Positions 1-11,509 of a DNA stretch of 24,583 bases are shown in pieces. Both the position numbers and the translations under genes were made by a program. Below the pieces are notes generated by a model. The model saw only the letters and a program-made list of their open reading frames with translations, did no database searches and was not told the origin of the DNA. Source of the DNA: Saccoglossus kowalevskii (lineage: Eukaryota; Hemichordata; Enteropneusta; Harrimaniidae); assembly GCF_000003605.2 (NCBI RefSeq), contig NW_003134838.1:374630-399212 (forward strand), written 5' to 3'. Positions within the stretch are counted from its first letter, which is position 1; each line of letters begins with the position of its first letter.

Positions 1-93
1 CCGAGACATAATCTGAATAATTCACTGTGACATCCATAGGCAATTTCCCTAATTTAATAGCATCATTGGAAATTAAAATGCATTCGTCCACGT
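1..93 (-). other. Possible exon running off the left edge
   Basis: On the minus strand an ag at 95-94 could open an exon reading DVDECILISNDAIKLGKLPM, then DVTVNYSDYVS, off the window. The composition looks protein-like, but about 30 open codons can be chance at this base composition. Not recognised. Confidence 0.2.
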
Positions 94-1016
94 CTTATTC
101 GATAGTAAGACACTTAACTAAAGAATGAAGATGGCACACTTATTAGGAAGATGAGATAGCACAAACAGAATAGAGGTTGCACTAAAGTTGATAATACTAC
201 AATTAATCTCCAACGGGATGTAAGAAAATTGAAGCCTTTTTCGAGGCCACCGGTGTGAATATCATTTCGGACAAGTAACGGATAAGTAATACACGGATTC
301 AGAGCTCTGTCCATTGCTTAGGTCGAAATCGGTAGCTTATGGATTAATTGATTGTCACAGCAAAAAGCAAAATGTTGCACATTATTATTATGAAATGATA
401 TCAGTCAGTCATGTGACCAGGCCAATATTGGTCGTGTCTCAGCAATACTCCGATGGGTAAAGTGATTCTTTTTAAATAAATTTGAATAACTTTTATGATC
501 ACGATGTATTTATATTGTAAAATTTTAATATTATATATATTTCAATAAGATTAGCTGTGCAAATTAGTCACGTGTCTATGCGTTTTAGAATAATTTCGTA
601 GATGGCAGATTAACTGTCCCTTTTATAGATGATTCCAACATACAATCATGATGCTGCATTTTTATACAATCGTAGGATACACTTATCCAAAACGTTAAAC
701 ATCAGGGCTAGGTCAATATGTTTTATTATATTTTTCAACTTCGACTTGACTACAAGTCATCATGTTAACAGTATTACATTATTATATTGGACAAATAACA
801 AAAATAACGTCTCAAACTGTAAAGTTTTGAAACATAGATAAAGATATAACTGACATTTATACAGTAGATACATATTCAGCCATAAATTAAGCAAATTGGT
901 TCGTTTATCTATATGTTAATATCTAGCTATATAGATTACATTTTTGATTTTAGACAGTACTCAGCAGCTATTTGAGTCTTTCAGGATATGGGCTATTGCA
1001 ATTTATTTGCTTTCAG
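94..1016. other. AT-rich DNA without clear gene
   Basis: The longest ORF (66 codons, minus, 114-314) has no splice support or known motif. I see no repeat that stands out. Confidence 0.5.
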
Positions 1017-1143
1017 CGACTGAGAATAAAGAACACAAAGCAGCCGCTTTGGCGAATACAGCAACCGACGGCCCAGTCATCACACATCCAGAAAGCAGGT
1101 GGTGGCGTCAGTAGAACTGTAAAGTCACATTTCGACATGTACA
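1017..1143 (+). other. Orphan exon candidate
   Basis: GC-richer than its surroundings, with a pyrimidine-rich acceptor (ttatttgctttcag) and a strong donor (aca|gtgagtat). One frame is open across all 127 nt (RLRIKNTKQPLWRIQQPTAQ and on to HFDMY). Another gives ATENKEHKAAALANTATDGP and stops at TAG before the donor. No family recognised and no partner exon found nearby. Confidence 0.3.
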
Positions 1144-1596
1144 GTGAGTATACTAGCTGTCATATTGTGCAAAGCATTTTAAATTTCAGTGAATTTTGAT
1201 TCTAATAATACTTCTGAAATGTCTTATATTTCCAAGAACGACTCTTTGTTGAAGTATGCCAAACTACACTGTAATTCTTGGAACCACTTTCACGTTTTTC
1301 ATTAAAAACACAATGTTTTAATTTGAAAGCACATTGCTGTAATAAAAAACATTATTATAACACTTTTTGATGAGAATTAAGCACATAAGCATAATGTGGA
1401 AGAATTAATTGTATGTGCGCTTATATGGTGTTACCCACCTAAATAGAAATCGAGATACGAAAACTGTATGATGCACTTCAGAAAGCAAAATTGCCAACAA
1501 TTAATGTTTCAACCGAACACATTAGACTATAAATGTTTCACAAAGTGTTAATGTATAAGGCACACTTGTGTTCATAACCCTTTTCTTTCGAATTTA

Positions 1597-1860
1597 TTTT
1601 TATTTTGATGCACTTACTACAACAAACACACATGCAATTTTTCAAGTAAAAACGCACGACTATGCATGTCTTATAAGTGCTTATGTATGCAACATGTACA
1701 CAATTTCATAAGAGTAACTAAAATACTTTTCTTCCATTTTTTTATTTTGAAGCACTTCCTAAAACAAACATATATGCAATTTTTCAACTTGAAGGTAAAA
1801 CACCTTACTATACTACCTAAAACACCCGATTATGCAAGTGCTCATATAAATAACACTGTA
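1597..1860. repeat. Diverged direct repeat, about 140-bp period
   Basis: ttttattttgatgcactta...acatgcaatttttcaa at 1597-1650 recurs as ttttattttgaagcacttc...atatgcaatttttcaa at 1737-1790. The following bases (actatgcatgtcttataagtg; gattatgcaagtgctcata) are also alike. Confidence 0.7.
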
Positions 1861-2049
1861 TGACGTCTACGGTATGTATCTATAATAGACACACTACTCA
1901 TTATCACATACTGTACTGTACTGTATTTTCAATAATAAACAGTTTTATATATTTATATATTTTGCGAGTGTACACCCTGTACATATCACACGTTGTATAA
2001 CCGATGGAATTAAATATGCAAGGCGGTGTTATCAATGCTAGAGTTTGTA

Positions 2050-2105
2050 GATCACATGGAATTAACGCTTGTATAATGCTATACAGGCGTTAATTCCAGG
2101 TGATC
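2050..2105. repeat. 56-nt near-perfect inverted repeat
   Basis: Arms of 26 nt (gatcacatggaattaacg... and its partner ...cgttaattccaggtgatc) with two mismatches and a 4-nt loop atgc. It would extrude as a cruciform or fold as a tight RNA hairpin. Confidence 0.9.
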
Positions 2106-2284
2106 AAATCATTAGATTTATTTTCTTTATAGATAGTATCCTTATATGAAGATTCTCATTGAAATGGGATGTTGACGCCAATATCCCTGCATAATGAAGT
2201 GTGAACATGTTAAATATTTTATATTCAACATCAGCATAACCATGTGACTGATAACATTTTGGGGGTAAAATTTGGGTGTATTGC

Positions 2285-3010
2285 TTATGCATATTCATGA
2301 GGTTACATGATCATATCTTGCCATTTCTTATGTCATCAGTTACATCTTTTGTTTGATGCCTTCATTATGGCACTGGTTGCATGTTCCGTAATGCAACAGT
2401 GTTGCAGATATGACAGTTATGCATATTAATGAGCATATACGGTCATCTGTTATTTTAATCGAATCTGTTATACATATTTATTTAGTTGATCTGTTGATCT
2501 CAAGCTTTTGGTCAGTTTTTCCTATAATTCGAGATGGCGGCCAAACCACGTGTCTGATCGAAAAAGTATTATTTTTCTCATATGCAACTATGACCATACA
2601 TGTTATATACAGTATCGGCAGTTAATTGGTTGAAGCACCAATAATGAGAAAGGAATTAATGCACACACTTTTGGTCATTTTTGTTAATAATACAAAATGG
2701 CGGCCAAACCACGTGACCAATCAACTTTTTGGGCTCAAACTTGAAAGAGCATGTAGATGGAGTATGCCAAATTTCATGTCAATCAGTCTGCAACTTTAAG
2801 AAGATTTTTGAAGGATTTAGCCTCGTTTTCGAAAACAAAGAAAATAGCGGCAAAAGTCACATGACATCTGATGTTATGTTACCTCGTTAAGGATAGGCAT
2901 GGGCTACATGTGCAACACAACAATAATTCGGACTTCTAGACCGCTACAAAGTGGTCAAAATGGCCGCTTTCGGTTTTCCCTAAATCCAAAATGGCGACCA
3001 AATTAATGAA
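2285..3010. repeat. Cluster of repeats with ATGGCGGCC core
   Basis: gatggcggccaaaccacgtg (2534-2553), aaatggcggccaaaccacgtg (2696-2716) and aaaatggcgaccaaatt (2988-3004) share cores. The first two also share the upstream text cttttggtca. A second motif, ttatgcatatt(c/a)atgag, occurs near 2286 and 2418. This looks like a decayed dispersed repeat. AANATGGCG is the YY1 consensus and CACGTG an E-box, but function is not implied. Confidence 0.6.
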
Positions 3011-3299
3011 CCAATCAAACTAAGTAGATATAGGTTAGTAGAAGTTATACACATGTACTAAGTTTCATTGTAAAAATTTGAAAGCCCTATTTCCTCAGAA
3101 AGGTCGAATTTTAACCCTTGATATCGCTCATGACCAATTAAAATTTAGAAAGTTTAGTGCACAAGTTAACATCACCACCAATCAGCACAGCAAGTTTGAA
3201 AACATTCTGTTCAGCCATTTCTCAAACGAGCTGACAAAAAAGAACGACGGAAAAAAGAAGTAAAAAACTCCAGCAATAACAAATACACATTACTCACTG

Positions 3300-4700
3300 A
3301 ATTTTGATAATCTTCAGAGTTTAAGAAAAAAGATCGAAGCGGACAAGATATTGCTAATATTCAGAATTAATTTTGTTCTGTTAGGACGGGTTATTGTTGG
3401 TCCAGTGCCCCCGCTCTCTATATAAGAAAAAAAACTTTGGTTAGGTAAATATAGTTTTAAAATACCACACTTCCCGTGTGAAAATAAACAATCAAACCAT
3501 TTGACGGATAGAAAGTGGAAGATGAATTAAATAGAATAAATGTGGCGCATATGTGCAAATTCGAAGATTGAGTGTGAAATTAACGATTTTTTTTCGATCC
3601 ACTATTGTTTTCCCCGGGAGTTTGATGTGCCTGAAGAAACTACATTTGTGACAACAATGCCACATGCACACGAGCGTACACAGGGTAGTTTAACGTGTTT
3701 CATGGACCTCGGGTTCTTTTCTCACTAGTTAACACTTCCGGAATATATTGAGAATGTTCGTTATACTGCTGCAATACTACCGTGGTACCACAACCCTAAA
3801 CATAAAATAGTGTTTTTATTAATATTTAATAATAGGATATGTTAATATTGACCAAATCCAGCAGTCCAACAAACAACTATATGAGTCAATGCATGATTGG
3901 CTACCAGCCAGACCAATCAGAGAGCAGCTTGTCTGTTGACAGGTTTAGTCGACGTATCACATTCCGCCTTGTATTTACAAGTAAGATTGAATTTCACCTC
4001 TTGTGTCCGATAACGGCGTTTGGCCGGCGTTTTTGATACCTTTGAGATATTATTTACTCACTAGATTACAATAAGCAACACGGAAGGAAGTAAAGAACCC
4101 AGAACAGGCACAAATTGTAATAACGACGCAAATTGTAGTAACGGTTGCAGCAATTTTTAATAACGAACATAACATGTAAAAGCCGTTACATTATTCCTTA
4201 TTGTAATAAATAAATTAAAAACTCATATTTTTTTTTAGAGATATGGATAAATAGTATGCTCTTATGTGAATGATTTGATGATATAAATTTCGTCATAGAC
4301 ACAACACACGCAAGGAAAATTAAATTACCCACTAAAATTAGAAACATATTTTGATAGTGATATTTTAATTTGAGGTGACTGTTCTAATATTGAATAGTTG
4401 CTTATATTCTTTATGTTAACTACTAGGCAGTGTTTATTAATTGGTCTAATCTTTGAAACATTCCATACAAGTCAGTAAAACACAAAACACTTAAAAATAG
4501 TTAATCACACTTAATCAACTGATGACGTTGATTCAGTTGATTTGATAAAACACGATGTGTAAGGCAACTTACCAATAACGTTTAAGAACAAAGTATTGCG
4601 CATTTTTTTATATTTAACATAAATACAAAGATAGCAAAGATTTTATTTATCAATAATGTCACTCGATTCAGCATAAATTTAAGTGAAGGAACAATAGGAA
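3300..4700. other. Intergenic stretch with a CCAAT-box pair
   Basis: No coding exon is supported. At 3896-3917 an inverted and a direct CCAAT box (attggctaccagccagaccaat) sit 12 nt apart. A donor-like acaagtaag follows near 3979, which could be a promoter with a first exon but could equally be a mobile-element end. Confidence 0.3.
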
Positions 4701-4744
4701 TAGACTAGGCTAATCGAACAAAAGGTAATAAACACATAAACAGG

Positions 4745-4750
4745 TTTATT
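4745..4750 (-). terminator. Polyadenylation signal AATAAA for copy A
   Basis: Canonical AATAAA on the minus strand about 100 nt past the copy A stop codon, at the edge of the duplicated unit. The 3' UTR would be short. Confidence 0.45.
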
Positions 4751-4852
4751 ACAACAACATCTACTGATATATACGGTGGCGGACATAATACGACTACAAT
4801 TTATAATTGATTGTTATAACGGTCGTCGGCTGCTTCCGCCTCCACTGCTTTC

Positions 4853-7800
4853 TCAAGTTTTAGTTACCACTGCAAAAATAAACACATACTTCATTAATTA
4901 GGGTATCTCAAAAGATGTTGTCAGTGAAAGACAACATAGTGAAACATGCTATAAATACGTGGTCAAAGTGTATCGACGTGAAATTTATATTTGTTACACA
5001 TTTAAACATCTATATATGTAAATAAATTGTTAAAAAATAAAAAGAATATAGTAAATATTACCTGAAAAAGGTGATGAGTTGTGGTTCAGGTATTTTAGTC
5101 ATTTTGAGGGGCGGATGCATTAAATCCGAACATGAATTAGTTTAGTCGAACTCAAAAAGTGCATATCAATGCATGGCACATAAACATCTATAATGACTGT
5201 GATATAGCCGAATTGTTTTCGAAGCTTAAAATCAAACACACACATACTCTAGTGACCAGTGCTGTCTGAACAGGTATACTTCAGCAGTCGAATATATTAA
5301 TACTATATAAGAAGATCAACCATTAAATTCTTATTTTTTCATTGTTCGATCAAATAACCGATTCACAACTGTTCATTTTTAAGTACTAGAATTGCCAGAT
5401 AAGGAGTGTTGTAAACCTGACCAACTTTTATTGTTATTTTCAAATATACAATTAATATAATTTATAGTAGCATTAAATCTATTATACAACAACCAAAGAA
5501 ATTAAATACGGCATTCAGTCATGGGAGTACAGTAAATAACTTACAAACAATAATGAGAACAATAGCAGCAATAATCACTAAGATAACCACAATGACAATT
5601 AGTAAACATCTCATCTGCCAATAACAAAAATAAAAAAGTTAGTTATTTAAAAAAATAGTGATTAAATATGAAACAAATCTGTTCAAATAAATAACTGTAT
5701 TATCAACACATTTTAGATTAAATACAAAAATAGTTACATTAGTGTGTATAGTTGAGGATGTTTAATCACTTGAGTGAAAAGTAAATGTGATTAGTTCAAT
5801 GGATCAACTATGTTGCAAAAATAATTGTTATCGTTACGGAGATAAACATTGGTCACATACGCTTCACATCAAACGAGCTGTTAGTCGAAGCCTCTATCAA
5901 GCCAGAGCTTTATTTTCCACGACACTCCTCATACAACTGTTACATTAAATTTCAAAAACTGGGCGCACAATCTGCTCATGAAATTTCATTGTTCAATAAC
6001 GCAAAAGTATTTTACTTTGACAACCACATTCAATCATACAACTCCGACGTCAATTGTTTGTGAAACGGGAACTCGTCAATAATTGCGGGTCTAAAATACA
6101 TATATAGTAATGACACACCTCAAAATATGTTTACATCACAATACCCCAAATTAGGCCATTAGAAGAGTAAATAACTACAGGAAGAGTCTTTCTTCAAATA
6201 CCAACATCAAATATGAAGCATAATGAACGTACAGTGTTTGCCTAAACACATACTCAACTGCCATATTCCATCCGTTAAATATTGCTCATCGGTTAATACT
6301 GTTTTAACTTATAGTTAGTTCCAAGGTGGGGTACATAATCAATGATAGGATAATGAAACAAATCATCATATTATTATATTGATATCAAAAATACCTTCAT
6401 ATTTTTTAAACTATATTTCTTCTTTGAATTCTTTGAAGGTTTAGCGAAATGTTGTTTGGCTATTTCTCCTAGATCATCTGGAGGAAGGAAAAACATGTTA
6501 AATATATCTAAAAATATCAAGTACATTTAGGTAACATGAAAGCAATTTGTTTTAAGGCGACCAGTAGGTCAAGATAAAGTACGCAATTCACAGGACAACG
6601 CAAAGTTGTGTACACAAAGTTCCCGTCCAGTGAAGGCGCAATTCTTCGTCAATTCGCCTTTTGCGCACAAGGTAGAAATATGTTGTGTATCTTTGGTCGC
6701 AAAATGTGAACCACTTTGAACGTCCTGGTTGTCCATTTGTGAGATACGATTGTTTACATACCATTAAATACCATTAAATTGCATGTGTTAATAAGATTAT
6801 CGTTTGATTTATTATTAAAGATCATGCCTAAAACACTAACATACATTATTATAGTAGTAGTATTATTGTATTCCCGAGTTATTGATTTTATAAATGAATG
6901 AACACCCAGTGTTTTTCACCAATATTTCATTCTAAAGTACAATATTGTTTTGTGTGAGTGTAAAGGTCAAAGTTTCCAAGGGACAACTGACTGTATGGAC
7001 GGGCGACTAGTTGTTTGATAACCAACTATAAATCTTTTTGGGCAACATTGTCTGACCCTTTTTGACGAAACTATTCATATCAAACTGCCTTACCAGTACA
7101 TAAATAAATATGAACTATTATATCATATAATAATATAACTTCATTGTGACACTGTTGAATCATCGTAGCAACTGTGAAATTCATGTTCATAAATACATCT
7201 GCAACAATTGTTTTCCCACCTGCTCTTTCAGCCAATACTCTAAGTTTTTCTTCACTTTCACACATTTTGTCTATTTTATCGTGCAGTAAGTCGGCAACTC
7301 CATGTACATTGTGATGACTCTGCTGTTGAACTGAAGGCGTTGCCCTTTAATACACAAATCATATATTCAATTTGAAACTGGCATTAATTTTGCACAATTA
7401 TATTTATCATTCTTTTACTAGTATTTCTGTTTAGTCAAATGCACATAATTTGATCAACATGAATGTAATAAATGGTTTAATGTTTGTACATATATAATGT
7501 TAATTATTTAACACATTTAAAACAAATGACAATTTAAATATGCTATGCTGGTACATTTGAGTATAGAGCAGGTTTCTTTTTGTTTGTACAATGTCTCCGA
7601 TCATATTCGTATTGAAAATGACCTCTTTCGCCAATACTTTACTAAGTTACAGCTCTTCACAAATATTCGAAATGAAACTATTTGTATTGAATTATTTTTT
7701 TCTTTGCCCATATTTGTATTGACAATACAATACTATCGCACATATTCGTGTTGAAAATAGTGTTCTTTGCTCATAATTTAATAAAAAATAGTCTTCTACG

Positions 7801-8255
7801 CCTATATTGATCATTCAAAAATAGAATTTATACGCCAATATACCTTTAAATCATTTTACATTTTATAGTCAAGCACCATATTTAAGAACACGCTCCTTGG
7901 CATTCCTTTGTTTTAGTAGCACTTTGATAAGCACTGTACGTGATGTCTATTTCGGCGACACCAATTTTGGGTTTCACTACAATGTTTCAAAACTGATAAA
8001 ATAACGCCACGTTTATAAATTTGGTAGTAACTGTAACTAGATAAACCAACTCAGAGGTATGCGTACGTTGGTGACAATATTTTTGTTCGAAGACTACTGT
8101 AAAAGAATGTAACAAGTGACCCATATTGCATATTTAGGATAGATATGTACAATGTAAACACCAACATGATTATTCCGTCGATGCACATTTTCAGATCTAT
8201 TTTGGTGAGAAGCAGTGGGACAATTGAAAATAAATATAAATCATTTTACTTACAT
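4853..8255 (-). CDS. VAMP/synaptobrevin-like SNARE, copy A (5 exons)
   Basis: Read on the minus strand as exons 8255-8254 (AT of the start codon, then gtaagt), 7344-7220, 6477-6395, 5614-5545 and 4869-4853. Every junction is in phase and the product is about 98 residues (VAMP8 is about 100, VAMP2 about 116). The start is MATPSVQQQ; then comes a SNARE coiled coil with HGVADLLHDKIDKM, EEKLRVLAERADDL and IAKQHF, a basic juxtamembrane stretch KKKYSLKNMKM (compare RKYWWKNLKM of VAMP2), and one 20-residue hydrophobic segment IVIVVILVIIAAIVLIIV. The family are tail-anchored membrane-fusion proteins of vesicles. Layer positions are hydrophobic as expected, but the zero-layer arginine is serine (CESEEKL against LERDQKL). 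The tail ends LVTKT at TGA where copy B has TGG. Exon 2 could instead start at 7330 or 7322; 7344 is preferred because only it completes ATG. SNARE assignment is firm, the exact start less so. Confidence 0.8.
7590..7850. repeat. Degenerate ~31-bp minisatellite in intron 1 of copy A
   Basis: About seven imperfect units of the form atattcgtattgaaaatag plus ttctttgcc. The repeated pieces are catattcgtattgaaaatg, catatttgtattgacaat, catattcgtgttgaaaatag and tacgcc/ttgccc spacers. Confidence 0.7.
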
Positions 8256-9059
8256 GAGTTGCAGTGGTCAGCAAAGCTATTCATGCGTTACAAATGTGTG
8301 TTTTTTTCTTCCACTTCCACCTCCGGCACGTTTATCTCCAAAATCAACAACAGTAATATAATATAATGATCAATGAGTACTAGTTTGACCCCTTTACTTC
8401 TTGTCGCAAAATTGACGTAAATATTTTGTACATGCGCAGAATAAGCATTTTTTAGTGTCAGGCCCGAGTTTTTCGTCAGAACGCTAAGCCGGATGAAAGT
8501 GGTTGTCAGCGTTTGAAGTAGATTTGAATTTTTATACAACAATTGTCATCTCTCGGCTTTGTGGATTCGCACCTACATTCTTTATATATTGTTTAACTCT
8601 TATAATGTCTATGGGTGTCCTTCTAGTGCAACCAGATGACAATGGACTTCATTGATTCCGCAAGGTGATGACCGAAGGCCGAATTCCAGAAAAATGTTGT
8701 CCATTTTTACATTTACATAGTGAAATCATTAAAATCGCTGACGAGGTATTGTTTATATATATCAATCTCTGAACAAAGTTTTTTGTTCTATTATCGTGAA
8801 GCAACCCATGTAAGGGACAGGACGGAACAGGGTTGATCGTTAATTGAAGAAGTACTATACAAAATGCAAATGTGTAAAGTAAAAAAATATTTCGGTATTT
8901 GCAGCCGTTTCTTGGTGGGTGTCCTACTTACCAACTGCAACTCTATGGCAGTGATACAATATCTGGTTTTGATGCTCTTTCTCTTACGTCAGAGATATAC
9001 TTTCTGTGAAGTAATGATACCTGACGTATTGGTAATATGTGTGGGCTACATAAAATGTT
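8256..9059. other. 5' flank of copy A up to the transposon
   Basis: Up to about 8480 this matches unit B upstream DNA. Beyond that there is no counterpart, so part of it may belong to the left end of the Tc1-like insertion. No gene seen. Confidence 0.4.
8355..8368 (-). promoter_or_regulatory. TATA-like tract upstream of copy A
   Basis: aatataatataatg lies about 100 bp upstream of the copy A start codon on the minus strand and is kept almost exactly in unit B. Position and conservation suggest a core promoter element; no start site can be read from sequence. Confidence 0.3.
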
Positions 9060-10113
9060 CAGAATATATCAGTATGTCTCACTGGCTTGAGAGATACCCA
9101 CATGACCACACCATGGGCAAAGTCCCAAGTCTGAGTCCCAGCTCTGTGCCCAAGACTTTGCCCTTCGTAGTATGGGCAAAACTTGTGAGCATGTTGCCAC
9201 ATCCTTGGGGATTACTGTACGATGGGTTTTGATGTGGACCTAGCATCACAAGCAAGGTGCAGGTCTTGTGCTCACTGCCAGAGCCAGGAAGGCCAAGGGC
9301 AGAAGGTGACAGTCATGCTGGCGGTTGAGTCGCAGACTAAAAAACATTGACGAGAAAGGCTCTAAGAGCACTGTTCATCGGTATTTGACCCAGAAAATTG
9401 GTTGGAGGGCATACAAGAGGCCCAAAATACCACAACCGACAGAGATCCAGAAAGAAAAGAGGCTGTCTTTCGCCAGGAAGTATGCCAGCTTGACGACGCC
9501 AAACAGTCAAAATGACCGGTTATACAATCATAGTCCTGAAAAAGTGCCTCCTTCTGAGCAGGCCCATACCATGTGCTATCAGAGCTTCACATTGTGTCAC
9601 AGGGCACCACAGTAAACACTCGATACTATCTGATACGGGAACCGACACTGGGGCCCATCATGAGCAGAAAGAAGAGGAGTGTTCCTGTCACCGACAGGAT
9701 GATGTAAAAACGACGCTCGGACATGGTGTTCATGCATATGCAGGATGATGCACCTGCTCATACCGCCCGTGTTAGGCAGGAGTGGTGTTAAAAGAAACGC
9801 CCTGGCTTTCTCCGTAAAGCAGAATGGCCCCCAACTCTCCAGACTTGAATCCAATTGAGAACTGCTGGGGGATACTGAATCTTCAGCAGCCGACCCCCTG
9901 TGTCCATGAAGCAGCTAAATGCAAGGGCAGTTAAGGAATGGGAGAACAATGAGCCCTTGGTTCTCAAAGACTTGGTGCACTATATGCCTGGGCGGCTCAA
10001 ATGTGATATTAAGATCAGTGATACAGTGGATATTAAATAAGGGGATTTTATCAGCATGTGTTTGATTTGTTGATTGCTAATCAACTTTAACGAACTTTTG
10101 GGACACGGTGTAT
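9060..10113 (+). mobile_element. Tc1/mariner-type transposon remnant
   Basis: Plus-strand fragments of a transposase lie in shifting frames. They include a helix-turn-helix piece MGKTCEHVATSLGIT (about 9163), a second DNA-binding piece SKSTVHRYLTQKIGW (9364-9408), MQDDAPAHTARVRQEW (about 9738-9785) and SPDLNPIENCWGIL (about 9836-9878). The last two hold the second Asp and the Glu of the DDE triad. Stops and frameshifts separate the pieces, and the first catalytic Asp region looks deleted. The right end is probably the terminal repeat ttttgggacacggtg followed by TA near 10111. The left end was not found with confidence (a weak candidate is atgggtgtccttctag near 8611). Absent from unit B, so it came after the duplication. 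Confidence 0.8.
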
Positions 10114-10705
10114 GTCGGATTGAGACACACTGCCGATGACACTTTGTTGTTCTTCACTCTAATATCTCAATTCTCACTTTGGTATTTACGAACATGTAAC
10201 TTAAATGTAACTTATTTAGTTAGTGTTTTTGCTTGAACCAGTAGAATTCCGAATAAATATGTAAGAGTAACAAATATGATGCTACCACGAATAATCAAAG
10301 CACATTCAGGAATTTACTATGTAGGAACATGTCCATGAAGATATTTTAAAGTATAATCATCATGATTGAGCATTAGTCTAAACATTATTTATAGACAAAG
10401 TAAAAATAAATAATGTTGACCTCTGACCCGGACAGCCATTTTTATCAAAGCATTTTGTTTGTTATGGTCAAAGTGGTTACAAACATTTGATGTGTTTTCT
10501 TTTGTAGTGAAATGCTGGTAAATCTTATTTACAGTGATGAATATGTATTGTTTCAATATAAGTTTATGAATTAATAACAAAGCTTTGTTAATCTGATAAG
10601 TGTTGGTGTTGCAAAATCCACTATACCATTTTCAGCAGGGGTTAGCGTTATTAACTCCTAATATGTGCTAACTAGAATTCACCGAGTCCTTCCAGAGATA
10701 ATTTG

Positions 10706-10923
10706 NNNNNNNNNNNNNNNNNNNNNNNNNNNNNNNNNNNNNNNNNNNNNNNNNNNNNNNNNNNNNNNNNNNNNNNNNNNNNNNNNNNNNNNNNNNNNNN
10801 NNNNNNNNNNNNNNNNNNNNNNNNNNNNNNNNNNNNNNNNNNNNNNNNNNNNNNNNNNNNNNNNNNNNNNNNNNNNNNNNNNNNNNNNNNNNNNNNNNNN
10901 NNNNNNNNNNNNNNNNNNNNNNN
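10706..10923. other. Assembly gap (218 N)
   Basis: Run of N in unit A. The flanks do not join cleanly when compared with unit B (about 18620-18650), so the true gap may hold an insertion. ORFs across it are artefacts. Confidence 1.
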
Positions 10924-11119
10924 CTAGTTTAATCAGTTGACTTATTCGAAGATTGGGTGTTTTTTTGACAAGACGGAGAAAAACAACTTAATATACCGCA
11001 ATAATTTATTAAATTATCGGTAATCGTGTCCATGTTGTACCATTGGGTTTTTTGCGACCCCAGAAATTTTGTATGGAATTCACCGGCGATCCCGTACGGC
11101 TTTCCATAAGGAGTTATCA

Positions 11120-11466
11120 TTCGTCTGGGAAATTATTAGTTTATGGCGTGAAATACTGCCTCGTACAGCAATTCATCATAGACAAGCCACACAGAGTATT
11201 GTTGTTAGACTGAAAGTACAGCATAACAATAAATAGTAATCATGGTTTTACAACTATAAGGGTGAACCATGTTTACAACCACAATGGTTCACTAGACCTA
11301 TTTAATCGATATTGAGGCCATTCAAACAAACGAGTTTATGATGCCATAAATATGGTCAAATGACTACATCGCACGTAGAAGACAGAACACTACAACATAT
11401 TTACAAAAAAATATTTGCAATGCTTTTAAATTTGGCTGATCGTGAATTGAACGTAAGTATATACAG

Positions 11467-11509
<43 letters not shown>

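Noticed and set aside
3540-3728. 62-codon ORF with several acceptor- and donor-like sites
   Set aside because: No consistent exon could be defined and no motif was seen.
8661-8690. Hammerhead-ribozyme-like text ggtgatgaccgaaggccgaattcc
   Set aside because: The invariant CTGATGA and GAAA core positions are altered (GTGATGA, GAAT), and stem II would have two pairs.
8864-9232. 122-codon plus-strand ORF
   Set aside because: It overlaps the transposase helix-turn-helix region in a different frame and has no recognisable domain.
10665-10940. Open frames across 10665-10940
   Set aside because: They are made almost only of unknown bases in the assembly gap.
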